DNA from: Ceratothoa steindachneri
Taxonomy: Eukaryota > Arthropoda > Malacostraca > Isopoda > Cymothoidae
Direction of reading: 5' to 3'
Assembly (NCBI GenBank): GCA_963969495.1
Contig: OZ018326.1
Coordinates: 181,947,653 to 182,011,652, forward strand
DNA length: 64,000 nt
Part shown: piece by piece, positions 1 to 10,639 of the stretch
Layout: each line of letters opens with the position of its first letter
How positions within the stretch are numbered: position 1 is the stretch's first letter
Notes under the pieces: model-generated
Seen by the model: only the letters and a program-made list of their open reading frames with translations
What the model was told of the DNA's origin: nothing
The model's database searches: none
Translations under genes and position numbers: made by a program

Positions 1-54
1 AAAGATCTACCTTTTCAGCACGTGTCATTAAAAAATATTTTCCATTGTATGTAG

Positions 55-950
55 TTGTATGGAGATGAAAGTGAAGGAATAGAGATCTCTGCTTTCCTGC
101 AACTGAGCCATAAGAATTCAGAAATAGCTAAGCGGCTCAACGCCTTCCGAATGACCGTACATAGCGTTACGGTGAGGCTCAATAACAGGAGAAACCTCAG
201 AGATCAACCTCGTTTTGGTATAGTTCAAGTTATTAACCGTTTGGCAGTGAGAAAGGCATTAGAATCTGTTTCGAACATCTAAATGACTTCGCTCAGTTAT
301 AAGAACATCTCGGTATCCAGAGTGTCCATGTCCCTCAAAGAGGAGGACGACAAAAACTTGAGCGGCATGAAAATACGTTTACTCACCCACCATGTGCGAG
401 AAAAACTTCGGGAGCGCTGTCGCCACCTTGTCAACTACGTGAGGCGTCATGTCAATCGAATTCTTATTTATTCTTTATGAAAAAACCTTCCCCGTCGATC
501 AGCTCACCAAAAAGCAGAATGACCTCGTGTTAAGGTTCCGTCAGAAGGTCTCTGAGCTCTAATACTTATCTTGACCAGGCAACCGGCCTCTGCGATGAGG
601 CTTGCGGCTATGGATTCGAATGGCGAGGAGATGCCGCAATGTAGTTTGCGGCAGGATACAAGCTCACGGTGATCAATTTCAGGGACATCGTTGCCAGGAA
701 AGTCCTGCCATGGGTGAAAAAGATGAAAAAAAGCGAACTACCTCTGTATGGCCGACGATGATATGGCCCACACGGACCATACCGGAAAGAATTGTGGCTT
801 CACATGTCACCCGATTGCAACCCGTTAAATATTCCGCTTTGGGCTTTGTTGAGAAGGGCCGTCATTGTGGGGATAATACCATCCATTGAAAATGACTCAG
901 TAATGAGGGAATGCAACCAGACCTGGTCCTGCCTGTAGAAAATCCGAAAG
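55..950 (+). pseudogene. Tc1-like transposase pseudogene
   Basis: Conceptual translation in shifting frames follows a full Tc1-like transposase. Near 100-250 there is a paired-type helix-turn-helix (SHKNSEIAKRLNAFRMTVHSV then a basic NNRRNLRDQPRFG linker). A second HTH-like block follows (KNISVSRVSMSLK), then REKLRERCRHLVNYVRR before the catalytic core. Where the family normally has a FSDEKTF first catalytic Asp, this copy reads YSL, stop, KN, so that Asp is lost. Further on are SNGEEMP, KVLPWVKKMKK and a remnant SPDCNPLNIPLWALL, matching the family's SPDLNPLDYSLW. Several stops and frameshifts show that it is dead. The protein would have cut and pasted its own element at TA sites. The element ends were not found. 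The family call is from recognition of the domain order, without a database search. Confidence 0.8.
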
Positions 951-1094
951 CAGATGGTGTCTTTTCGAATGATTTCGCAGCTATTTAAATCGTTTTCTAT
1001 TTTTATGTATTTTTTATTAGTATATATTGCCTCCTTCTGTTCCCGACTTTTTTTCAATTTTCCCTGCATCGATTTACGTTTTATATATATACGA

Positions 1095-1095
<1 letters not shown>

Positions 1096-1155
<60 letters not shown>
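1096..1155. repeat. (AT)n microsatellite at the 3' end of a PLE copy
   Basis: Nearly pure AT dinucleotide array. It lies directly downstream, in minus-strand sense, of the Penelope-like fragment that ends near 1156. Confidence 0.95.
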
Positions 1156-1156
<1 letters not shown>

Positions 1157-1842
1157 TGTATATATAAGTAAACAACTCCATGGCGAGTTATGGTATATGA
1201 TAGTAAAACCAGTGTATAGGAGCCAAAGGTATAATTTACGAGACTAGTTTCAGTATGTAGTTTATCATACCATCTTCAGTCGTAAACTGAAAATGCAATT
1301 TTTACAAAAGTCTATTAATAGCGTACAGATAAAAAACAAAAAACAAACAAACACAAATAAAAACAGAACGGGCCGAAAAAGGTCATTAATCATGGAGTGC
1401 GAGTCTAAGATCGTTGACTAAGCTGTTTACGATGAGGTTACGGAAATGGAGGCTGCATTTCAATTGCCCATCTCACAAATTAAAATTGGGAATCTCTCAT
1501 ATTAATTTAGATTCTACTATTTTTTCAAGGAAATCTTTACAATTATATATGATTTGTGCCTTTGGATAGTCAATTTGGTGGTTGAAATTGCTAATATGAT
1601 AAAAAATACTGGATCTGGTACTCCCTCGTCTGCTATGACCTTTATGTTCATAAATTATTTTTGTTAAGGTTCTTCCGATCTCTCTTATCTATGTAAAAGG
1701 AGTGACAGTTTGTAGAGCTACACTGGATTAAATATACACCTGCTTCATTTGGCTGATCTAGGAGCTTGGTTGAAGGGGAAGTTTTAAGGATAGAAAAAGG
1801 GTATTTAAATGGGGTTAGGCCTGGAGAAATAACTTTATTCAC
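1156..1842 (-). pseudogene. Penelope-like element fragment, GIY-YIG endonuclease domain and 3' tail
   Basis: The minus strand encodes GVYLIQCSSTNCHSFYIDKRDR, the GIY-YIG nuclease start with the second motif changed from YIG to YID. After a frameshift near 1660 comes EHKGHSRRGSTRSS, then FNHQIDYPKAQII and FLEKIVESKLI followed by a stop near 1497, which is the rest of this nuclease family as found at the C terminus of Penelope-like retroelements. The reverse transcriptase part is missing, so the copy is 5' truncated, as is usual for these elements. The 3' untranslated part carries CTGAAGATGG and then CTGAAACTAG, and runs into the (AT)n tract. Not functional. Confidence 0.75.
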
Positions 1843-1959
1843 TCCTTTGAGGAGTGAACTTTATTTGTTCCGCTAGAAATTGCTAACTGAAACTTGATCC
1901 TCTCTGGTGGTATATAGGGCGTTCTCCAGGGGGTTATAAGAAGCGGGCGATATAATTTT

Positions 1960-1962
<3 letters not shown>

Positions 1963-2037
<75 letters not shown>
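1963..2037. repeat. (AT)n microsatellite at the 3' end of a PLE copy
   Basis: Pure AT array of about 75 bases, immediately beyond the 3' tail of the minus-strand PLE fragment at 2038-2832. Confidence 0.95.
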
Positions 2038-2041
<4 letters not shown>

Positions 2042-2832
2042 CATTTGGAAGGATATGACCATCAGTGACATTCCTATTTATTCCAGGCAACGTTTCGAAT
2101 TACCTAATCCATCATCAGGCTAAAGGGATAAACACAATTTGTGAGGCGAAAAAATGTTAACTTAAACTAAATACAAATCAAAAGCAAATAATTAAGATAG
2201 TAAACCTCTAAAATTAAAAGTAATAATAATTACAAGTACATATACAGATAAGCTCAAAGCAAAGAAGAGGAACAAATTCATACCTGCTGTCAGCAAGTCA
2301 GGGAAATGACTAAGGAATTTACCAAAACCGGACAAGATTATGGGTAGTTTATTGTCGGTAGCATATAAACAGGTCTAGAGCTGGTTGGTTGTGGCTATTA
2401 CCGATAATGGGTGGCAGATCAAGTCTGAATTTAAAGTGGCCGAATGTGTTTTTATGAAGAGAGATTCTAGAATTCTGAGCTGGGTGATGTTATGATTAGA
2501 GACAAGAATCTCAAGATTATTGATGTTTGCATCAACCTTACACTTTATACTGTGATCACTGATTGGCGAGACTTCTTTACTAGCGAGAGACTTTCCTGTT
2601 CGTCAACTATAATGTGAAGGTGTGCGCAAACCCTCGAGTGTAACGAGCGAATAGTACTACCAATATATGTTCCCTGGGAACATCCAGGGCAAGAAAATTT
2701 GTATACAATACGATTGCGCAAATAAACCCGGGTTAGATCCTTGGTGCGGAAGAAATTATCTAATTTTGAATTGTTAATGAAGGTTATTCGGAAAAGTAGT
2801 TGCGGAAAAAACTCTGAAGAACTTTTCGGCAC
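2038..2832 (-). pseudogene. Penelope-like element fragment, GIY-YIG endonuclease domain and 3' tail
   Basis: The minus-strand translation gives NSKLDNFFRTKDLTRVY, then IVYKFSCPGCSQGTYIGSTI and RSLHSRVCAH. This is the linker, Cys-rich lead and YIG motif of the GIY-YIG nuclease of Penelope-like elements. After a frameshift near 2575 the domain continues as ISDHSIKCK, NNLEILVSNHNITQLRILES and LFIKTHSATLNSDL, the conserved C-terminal part, ending near 2395. The 3' tail has CTGATGATGG, CGAAACG and GAATAAA between about 2120 and 2070, a spacing shared with the copies at 3.4 kb and 21.85 kb. The reverse transcriptase domain is absent. It is dead, and belongs to a different subfamily from the copy at 1.2-1.8 kb. 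Confidence 0.82.
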
Positions 2833-2924
2833 CGTCTTGAATCCTATTGATTCAGATTCAGAGAACCGAGATCAGGTAGGAGAAAATATCGCAGGTCCTT
2901 AGGGACATCTATCTTTGCAAACAT

Positions 2925-3172
2925 AAAGGTAACTAGAATAAACAATAAAATAACCGATTAGATTATATTATAAACAAAAAATAAAAGCTGAAAACAAATG
3001 TGAACTAAATAAACAGAGGGACTAACCTTTATCGTAGGAGTTGTTAAATCAACTAACTAACGACAGAAAAACTACTAACGAGATTTGTTGGTTCACATTT
3101 GTTTTCGGATTTTTGTTTTTGTTTATAATTTAATATAATCGGTTATTTTATTGTTTAATCTAATTACATTTA
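2925..3172. repeat. Inverted repeat, arms of about 70-85 bp with a spacer of about 84 bp
   Basis: The left arm (about 2925-3005) is the near-exact reverse complement of the right arm (about 3090-3172). Both contain ACAAATGTGAAC or its complement next to the spacer, and a block ending TAATCGGTTATTTTATTG. The arms sit between the minus-strand PLE fragment and the plus-strand PLE tail, so this may be a head-to-head junction of related copies. Confidence 0.75.
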
Positions 3173-3379
3173 ATTTTTTATACTCAACTCAGTTTATGTT
3201 AAAACTTAAATTCTTCTTATTATTTTTCAAAATTACATTGGATAGTATCAATTAATTCTATATATTGTATTTTTAGGTTTATCTCAATAATTGCCAATTT
3301 TATGGATTTACCTTGCCTTCTCTCGCTTTTTAACCATTATTTTAGGCATGTTTCTAACTGTTTAACTGTTATCGTTAAT

Positions 3380-3529
3380 ATTCCTTCCCTTTCTCATTAG
3401 TCGATACAGTCGCTGAAGATAGTCCTAGTGAAGGTCCAAAACGTCCGGCCAATAAACGATTAGTGTAATCACCTGGGTCTTCATATTCCTACTACGAATC
3501 AACTTCCCAATGAAAAAATCAATTACAAG

Positions 3530-3531
<2 letters not shown>
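3380..3531 (+). mobile_element. Penelope-like element 3' tail without coding part
   Basis: The plus strand reads CGCTGAAGATAGTCC, then CAAAACGTCC and CCAATAAACG at the same spacing as the tails of the PLE copies at 2.1 kb and 21.85 kb, and then meets an (AT)n array at 3532. No GIY-YIG or reverse transcriptase coding is visible upstream, so this is a short 5'-truncated copy. Identification rests on the shared tail. Confidence 0.6.

Positions 3532-3607
<76 letters not shown>
3532..3607. repeat. (AT)n microsatellite
   Basis: AT dinucleotide array with one short interruption (TACAT near 3567), directly after the PLE-type tail. Confidence 0.95.
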
Positions 3608-3611
<4 letters not shown>

Positions 3612-4757
3612 CCCTTTTCTAATATCTTCTTCTTACTAGTAGTAGTTTCCGAGCTGCCTCGTCTCGTAACTGGATCAGCGACGCTCTGCCCTATCGTTCG
3701 GACTTCCACTTTTGGTTTTTCAACTTCCTCACCTCAAATCTCCCAACTTCGCTCATTCCTCTCATGTGAAATATTCCTCTGTCACTTCCTCTTCTCTCCC
3801 TACTATCTTCCTCTCCCAATCGGGGACATTACTCTTCTCTCGCTCCTTTTGCCTTTCTCTCGCTTCTCTTAATGCGACAAATTGAAAAGTTTTTGATTGC
3901 CAGTTTGCCTTCCATTTGTTGTCCTGAATGCACTTACATTCCAAACTCTTACTTCTAGACATATGTAAATTTGTTTAAACTTAATGCTTTCAATACAAAT
4001 TCAATAAAATTCACAATTCGAGAGATAATTCAAGGTTACCCACAGAAATAATGAAAAAAAGCAGAACGAGTATGGAATTCGGGGGAAAAATCTAATTACC
4101 AATCAAACTAAACAATGTCAACAAAATATTAAGAAACAATTACAATAAAATTCATTTAAACTACCTATTCTTACGACTTAGTAACCAACTTGACAGCCCA
4201 ATTAAATAAACGATGAAAATGGAGATTACAATACACAAGACAACTAAATAATTTATAAACACTTCGTGTAAACAAACAAGGTAAGAATGTTAATTATTCA
4301 AGCAATTCAATAATTCGAGTGGGCATTCAGAAAACAATCAACTCCAAACGACAAAAAAATATCAATTGTAAAAGCAAGTAAACTATTCACTAGATCATCA
4401 GTAGACTATTCCACGTTTATGTGTTTTTATAACTCAAGTAATTTTCAGATATATGCATGTTGAAGCACTCGTTTACTAATTTGAATCGACTTTCACTAGT
4501 ATTTGCTCTACCATCCATCTCGAGCAGTAATCTATAATTTATATTTATGAATCATTTTAAGATTTTAAATATTTCCATTAGTCGTGAACGTAATCGCCTA
4601 CATGCAGTTTATTTCTATGTTTTAATAGCGGTACGTCTTTAATGAGGAAGGAGGCCATAATTTCACAGCGTACTCGAAATAAGGTTGGACATCGTACTTG
4701 TATACAAGTAAAATTATATTTTAGACTTAAAAGTGAGGGTTCCGTGCAATGTATCCC

Positions 4758-4766
<9 letters not shown>
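3608..4766. other. No gene seen
   Basis: AT-rich DNA with a pyrimidine-biased stretch at about 3640-3870. The short open frames there are compositional and show no recognisable domain. Confidence 0.6.
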
Positions 4767-4832
<66 letters not shown>

Positions 4833-4841
4833 ATATATATA
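4767..4841. repeat. (AT)n microsatellite at the 3' side of a SINE-like copy
   Basis: AT array interrupted by TTTATAT near 4815-4820, lying on the 3' side of the minus-strand SINE-like copy. Confidence 0.95.
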
Positions 4842-4861
4842 ATTAAAAATCCTATGACGCA

Positions 4862-5110
4862 TGATATATAATAGATGTATTTAAAGGCCCAAAGAAATGA
4901 AAACTGCTATCACAGCCTGACAAAACGCTAAGGAAAATATTACGTGAACCATTGATAGCTGAGGAAAGAAAATGAGGGATATAAAGCGGAGTAAAATAGG
5001 GAAACTTTTTAACTGTTATATGAAAATGAATAAAGGAATTGGTCAAAACTATGTCATCAAGCGCTCATCGCTATTATGACCACGACCCTCATCGACAGAG
5101 CTACTATCCT
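4862..5110 (-). mobile_element. tRNA-derived SINE-like element, minus copy
   Basis: Read on the minus strand, a tRNA-like head carries a degenerate A box TAGCTCTGTCGATGAG (5103-5088) and a decayed B-box region near 5050. The body contains TTCCTTTATTC, ACAGTTAAAAAG, CAATGGTTCAC and TTTTCCTTAGCG, all shared in order with the plus-strand copy at 5114-5340. It ends towards the (AT)n array at 4767-4841. SINEs are non-autonomous and borrow a LINE's machinery. Which LINE family is not visible here. Confidence 0.65.
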
Positions 5111-5113
5111 CAA

Positions 5114-5340
5114 CCCCTGGTAGCTCAGTTGATAAGAGACGTGGGCAAAATAGTGATGAGCTCTTAATGGCATAGGCTCAAATTCAACTCCTTTATTCCT
5201 TTTCACATAACGGTTAAAATAGTTTTCACTATTTTTCTCAGTTTCTATATCTCCCATTTTTTTTCTTACGCTTTCAATGGTTCACATAATATTTTCCTTA
5301 GCGTTTGTAATGCCAGTTTTCATTTTTTTGTTGCGTTTAT
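5114..5340 (+). mobile_element. tRNA-derived SINE-like element, plus copy
   Basis: The head has a good internal polymerase III A box, TAGCTCAGTTGATAAGAG (5121-5138), and a B-box-like GGCTCAAATTCAACT (5175-5189), about 54 bases apart as in a tRNA. A body of about 130 bases then matches the reverse complement of 4862-5083. It runs straight into TTTATATATATTTATAT and an AT tract at 5340-5367. The two copies lie head to head with almost no spacer. A genuine tRNA gene is ruled out by the lack of a matching acceptor stem and by the shared non-tRNA body. Confidence 0.7.
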
Positions 5341-5367
5341 ATATATTTATATATATATATATATATA
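5340..5367. repeat. Short (AT)n tract at a SINE tail
   Basis: AT-rich dinucleotide tract of about 28 bases continuing the tail of the plus-strand SINE-like copy. Confidence 0.9.
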
Positions 5368-5865
5368 ATGAACAACAATGGGCCCACTACTGGCCCCTGG
5401 CGTATCCACTTTTCTATCCGATTAAGAATTTTTCCTATTCTTTGCAGATTCATTAAATTTCAGCAAAAGCCTCTCTTAGGGAACGGTGTCAAATAGTTTT
5501 GGGATATCTAACTAAATTATGTCCATTGATTTGTTGTGATCGTAAATGGAAATCATCTTACAAAAATTCCAGGTAATTTGTTAAATACGAGCACCCTCGC
5601 AAAACTCCGTGTTTTGGGTCAAAATATTAGGTTATTTAACTTGATATGACGCAACATCCTATCTCTAAGTTATAGATTTTAAGAATTTGTCCCTCTCTTT
5701 CTTAATAGACCGATTAAAAATCCATAAAAGGAAGATAACTCGCTGCGTCTCCACAAGAGCAAATGAAGGGGGTTACAACCTACCTGACTAAAAACCTTTT
5801 TATCAGTTGAGCGAAGTTAGCCTGTTTTCTTCACTATTTTAATTAACTGTGCTCTTGAGTTGTTT
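5368..5865. other. No gene seen
   Basis: AT-rich, non-repetitive by eye, with no open frame of interest. Confidence 0.6.
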
Positions 5866-6345
5866 TTGACTCGATTGTTTACTTGATGTATAGACACGGA
5901 TTGCTTCGTTCATCTGCTTACTTGACCTGTTCACTCAGATTGTCAATTAGAATTGTTCAATTGAGGCTTTTACTGGATTATTTACTTGGGATCTTCACTG
6001 CAATTGTTTATTTGTATTGTTACTTCAAATTAGTTACTATAGTGTTGATTTGGCTTGTTTAATTGATCGTGTACTCGGATTCCTTATATGACCAGTGGTC
6101 AGCATTGTTTAGTTGGATTGTTAACTAGTGTTACTTATATTTACTTATTTCATGATTGTTTATGTGATAGGTTAACTAGAAATGTTTACTTGTATTGTTC
6201 CCTCGATTTTATTTACTTAATATTTTACTTGAGTTTTTTAAGCGGTGGCTCACTTGTCTTGTTTGCTCGAATTCTTAATGGGTCTGGTTCCCTCGAATTG
6301 TTGACTCGGATTGGTAACTTAGATTGCTTCTTCGATATTTTGCTC
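5866..6345 (+). repeat. Degenerate minisatellite, core GATTGTTTACTTG
   Basis: Irregular repeats of about 16-17 bases around GATTGTTTACTTG and its variants (GATTATTTACTTG, GATTGTTAACTAG, CGATTGTTTACTTG). The open frames in this stretch follow from the repeat composition and are not genes. The reverse complement of the core recurs in the minisatellite at 28.48-28.84 kb. Confidence 0.75.
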
Positions 6346-7225
6346 TACTCTTTACGGATTCCTTTTTACACTGTTGGTCTTTCTTTAATCATCTTTATTG
6401 TGCAATTGCGTTAAGCGGAGAAAAAAGGGCAAGGAAGGAGGATCTATCATTGAAAATGTTTGCAAGAATGTTGGTAAGCGGTGAAGTTAGGAGGGTAAAA
6501 ATATGCCCAGAGGGGGGATATTATCGAGATTTATAGCGCTGGTTTTTAACCGGAGACGTGCTCGATGTTATACTAAAAGAGGGATGATTTGGTGTATGTG
6601 GAGATATGTTATATTTGCTTTATGTGTGTAATTATGCAATTCCAACATATAAATACAACAAACTCATATGAGTTTTCAAATATAATAATATATAAAATAT
6701 AAATAACTAAAACCATATGTGTTATTGATATCTGTTATATTATTCCTTTATAACCATATAAACTAATGCGAGAAGTACTTAAAGCTTTGCAAGGAGAAAT
6801 TATGGAAGGAAGTTAAGAACCACTGCTTTTGAGTGCACAGGATAGGAAGTATCTTTCTGCTGTTGCTTCTGTCCCTACACTATTTGGAGGACGGAGTCCT
6901 GTCAAATATATTCTTAATGCCTTTTTCGTTCCAGGAAAAGGACTTGAATGCTTTTCAATACGACGGAAGGTTTAGGAAAGTTTTGCATCCCTCGTAACCC
7001 TATGGACACATTTTCACGTCGCATAAATTTAATCCACTCATGGCGATCCTGTTTAAAAACCTTTTGCTGAGAGGTTACTTTGGCTTTCCCCCTCCAAATA
7101 ATATATTAGATTATAATTAAAATAGGTTCATTGGTTCCTCTCATCCTTCGAATTTTTACTATTAAAGCGTTTAAATCAACTTTAGGTCAATCTCGTTCTT
7201 TCGTCTCTTATTTATTAGGCAACGA
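6346..7225. other. No gene seen
   Basis: Non-repetitive AT-rich DNA. Short open frames show no domain, motif or splice context that I could support. Confidence 0.55.
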
Positions 7226-7229
7226 CCCT

Positions 7230-7445
7230 TAGTCGTTGATTTAGGCTTTCTTTCGAGAGAAAAAAGTTTCCACTTCCTTTCGACGAGAGAAGTTTAGTCT
7301 TCCTTTCGACGAGGTAGGTTTACTCTTCCTTTCGAAGACAAAGGCTTAGGCTTCTTTTCTGCCAAGTTTTCTTCTTTCTTTAGAAAAGAAAGCTTTAGTC
7401 TTAATTTAGACAAGAAAGGTTTACTCTGCCTTTCGACAAGGATAT
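7230..7445 (+). repeat. Degenerate minisatellite, core TTCCTTTCGACGAG
   Basis: Six or seven diverged units of roughly 32 bases with cores such as CTTCCTTTCGACGAGAGAAG, TTCCTTTCGACGAGG and TGCCTTTCGACAAGG, joined by AGGTTTA-type linkers. The open frame covering it on the minus strand is a by-product. Confidence 0.75.
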
Positions 7446-7802
7446 AACGTGAGTGAATCAAAACTAACGGACTCAATGGATTTTCTTGACTCGGAAATGC
7501 GACAGTTAGCCAACTGTAACGAAATATCTTTAGATTTCTTATCAAAATCTGCTAAAATATAAACAGATTCTGCTCATGTAAAACACTCAATAAGTAAAAG
7601 ATACCTGGATTCCAAAAACTTTTGTCATTGAGAGGTCTTTGTTTGTATTTACGAAACTAGGCGTAATCCTCTTTTCTTTAATCTTTTCAAGCGTTTTGCC
7701 TTATTATAACTGTATCGAATGTTTCATAGTTAATATTTTCATGGTTAGCCTATATTATTATTCTACGCCAAGGATTAGATACCTGATATCCTTTCTTTTC
7801 AT
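7446..7802. other. No gene seen
   Basis: AT-rich sequence without a recognisable gene or repeat. Confidence 0.5.
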
Positions 7803-8075
7803 TAGGAGAAATCTTTAAATATTTCTTCATATACTCACATATTCATCAAACTTTATGACAAGAAAGTTTTACCAAGGTAAAATTCGTTTGACTTATATAA
7901 TTATAAGAGAACGGGGCCAGCAAAGACTCTGGCCTCCATTTATAGGCAGGCCCATCTTCAGAGTATTTCTAGACATTTAAAGTGGAAATCTATGAGATTT
8001 TTAAATATATTTATACCTCGAATGGACGACCTTAATTAGCTTTCCATTTTATGCGTACGGTTGATCTTAAGTTAG
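7803..8075 (+). repeat. Dispersed repeat, copy 1 (partner at 11.76-12.0 kb)
   Basis: Begins AGAAATCTTTAAATATTTCT and continues through ATTCATCAAACTTT, TGACAAGAA, AAATTCGTTTGACTTATA, ACGGGGCCAGCAAAGACTCT and TTTTATGCGTACGGTTGATC. The same blocks occur in the same order and orientation at 11,757-12,000. It may be an unclassified transposon end or a segmental duplicate. No coding is visible. Confidence 0.75.
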
Positions 8076-8602
8076 TTAAGAATGTTCGATATTTTACTAT
8101 TTATTTTAATTTTCCTTGTGGTTTTTAAGACAACTTCATAATTATAAAGTACTGTTTACTCTCACTTAGTAATTTGAAACTAATGTTTCCTTAAACCAAG
8201 GATGGGGTTTCGCTCTTGGTGTCATTTTCACTAGCTTTTTGCTTCGTTTGAGGCCTCTCACATTAAGCGACAAAGGTTTTCTCTGGATCCTGAATACTTT
8301 CTTTTCTAAGCTGGGAACGATTTATCGACTATTAAATAGAAAAATACATGAGGAGACATATAAAAACTATGCAATATTTGACTGGTAAGTCAAAAACTTA
8401 TTTTAAGATATCATCGTGTATTTAAATCTGATCCTTATTTACAGAACAAAACAAGGGAGAATCGGGAGTCGTATAAGGTATAGCGAAAGGGTTATTACCT
8501 CCACTATCTTAATATTATGGGAACTAATTTCCTAAGTTTGCTGAACATAGATATTTATTGTTAATTTGCACCTTCAATGTAAAATAAATAAATTTTACCA
8601 AC

Positions 8603-8785
8603 CTGATAGCAGATAAGAGCCATCCGACCGTCGTGGCTCCAGCAGAAATGTGTCACGGGCGTGTTTCTGTCGTTAATGAGTTCGATGCTCCACCGCCCTT
8701 CGTATTTGATCCACACGAAGATGATGCCCGACGAGTCGCAGGTTGCTAACTTCTGATATGGTTCGTTCCACTTCACCAACGTGAC
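8603..8785 (-). CDS. Internal exon of a Tubby-like protein 4 (TULP4/tusp) homologue, WD40 region
   Basis: A 61-codon exon in phase 0 at both ends. On the minus strand it follows a pyrimidine-rich acceptor (TTTTCTTTTCCGTCAG) and ends CAG before a GTTGGTAA donor. It encodes VTLVKWNEPYQKLATC, then IIFVWIKYEGRWSIELIND and WSHDGRMALICYQ. I recognise this as the segment of TULP4 in which WD40-type blades precede the SOCS box and tubby domain. TULP4-type proteins are thought to act as substrate receptors of cullin-RING ubiquitin ligases. The next family residues (DGFVLVG-like) are not in the flank, and the preceding exon (ending RGHNSE-like) was not found either, so both flanking introns are long or leave the window. 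It is the only convincing host coding sequence seen. The product call is from memory of the family, without a search. Confidence 0.85.
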
Positions 8786-10635
8786 CTGACGGAAAAGAAA
8801 ATGGGACACTGTCGAATCCGCAAATATTGTAAATAGATTGTGGGTGTTGTTATATCACTTAGGAAAAAAGGTAATCTTCCTTAATTCAACAAGAAGACCC
8901 CACTATTTAAAAAATGTGATATGGGCATCCAGAGAAAGAAATAAACAATGAATATAATAAAGGAAAATGGTAATATATATTAGACTGGAATTGTTATAGT
9001 GACATAACGCAATGGTATTGTGTCAACGACCTCTCAAAAGGGAAATTGGAACGAGATTAGAGATGTTTTAGTGCATTTTATTTAAAAAAATATATAATAT
9101 GTTAAAATATATTTAAATAAGGAACTATTTCACAATCATTGTTCATATGTTATTTTTTTTTGTTTCAACTCATTTCCCTATAACCATATTCGTGATGTAA
9201 ACGAAAGCTCTTCGCCTGTATTGTAAATGCCCGTTCCTTCTTTCTGCATCGTCTTTCATTCGGGTTTTGACTATTATTCTTCTAGATTATCGAAGAGCAA
9301 TATTTTGGCCTGATTACTCCAATCGGTTTCTCGGAACTTGTAATTTTTATACAAACCACTTCCATAAGAGATGATATGCCGTTGAAGCAATCCAGTTTCC
9401 AAAGTTAATACTTCTGTTTATCGATTTTTAGCCTTACTGGCTTTGAAAATAATGAACAAAGCCTACTTATAATAGGATACGGCACAGAACAAGTTTGTTG
9501 TCAAGGAAGTACACATTGATGAATAAATATTGGTGATCTTAGTATCGATTATTAATGTAACTGGATACCATATACGAGTATGAAAAAGGTGTCTTCGTGT
9601 CAATGCTGCATATTAATCGCTATTATCAGAACAGTTAATGTTAGTGCGTCAATTTAATAGGGATTTCGAAGGATTTCTTACCTGGGGCAAGGATGGTGGT
9701 ATGAAACTGAACTCTTCCATGACTAACACTATTAATACTTTGATATAATTTTTTTATGTTTACTTGGATATTAGAAGTCCTTTTAAAAGTCGTGCTATTA
9801 CAATTGATCGCATACTGAATTCTGCACAGCATGATTTGTTTACAAAATTCAATCGTGTAACTGTATGAAATTTGTTAACATAAATATGACATCTATGAAT
9901 ACATTAACACATTTAATAACATGAATGGGACCGATCAGAAGCATAATGTGACCTTCTGGTTCCTAGAGCCCCAACTAGCTGCATCTCGTATTTTCATTGG
10001 TCGTGCTAAATAACTTTTTCCAATTTTACTTTTCATTATTTTTTACTTTCCTTATCATTCTCTTTTCAAACACTCATTGGATTTCGCTTATGTTTCCTGA
10101 ATTAATTATATTATTACCAAAATAAGAAATTATGTAGAAGTGCATGCTAATGACAGGAAGAAGTTTAGGCTAGGAAAATTCAGAAATTACGATCGCAGAC
10201 AAGGGAATAGTTCTAGATTACTAGCTAGAAATGTTAGAAAAACCTCTTAGAACTTTTTCAAATTATTAAGGCTCTTACAAAAAGATAATTGGCTAAATTT
10301 TTCATGATTTAAGTAATTTCAAAGATTCAACAGAATTTATAACGATTTATGAACTTTTATTCAGGACACTTAAAAGAAATGAGGGAGACAACTTGAAGTA
10401 ATTAATAAAAGTATTTTGTGTTTTCATCAATCGAGTGGTAATTTTTTCAAAGTCACTTATACTTTATAAAGGTGTAATTATTATCCCTTAAGTTGCCAGA
10501 TACACCTAATAAGATATAAAAAAATATATAAATGAATAAATAAAAATAAAAATTGAGAGTAGCCTTGGCTTAAATTGTGTTGGCGCAGTAAATGATTAAT
10601 TTGTGCAGCGGATGATTGGCATGATTTTGAGGTCT
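8786..10635. other. Probable intron of the TULP4-like gene; no other gene seen
   Basis: AT-rich DNA upstream (minus sense) of the exon. No second exon of the same gene is recognisable, and the short open frames lack supporting features. Confidence 0.45.
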
Positions 10636-10639
10636 CTGT

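Noticed and set aside
5115..5198. tRNA gene
   Set aside because: A and B boxes are present, but the acceptor stem does not pair and the downstream body is shared with a second copy, so a SINE-like element fits better.
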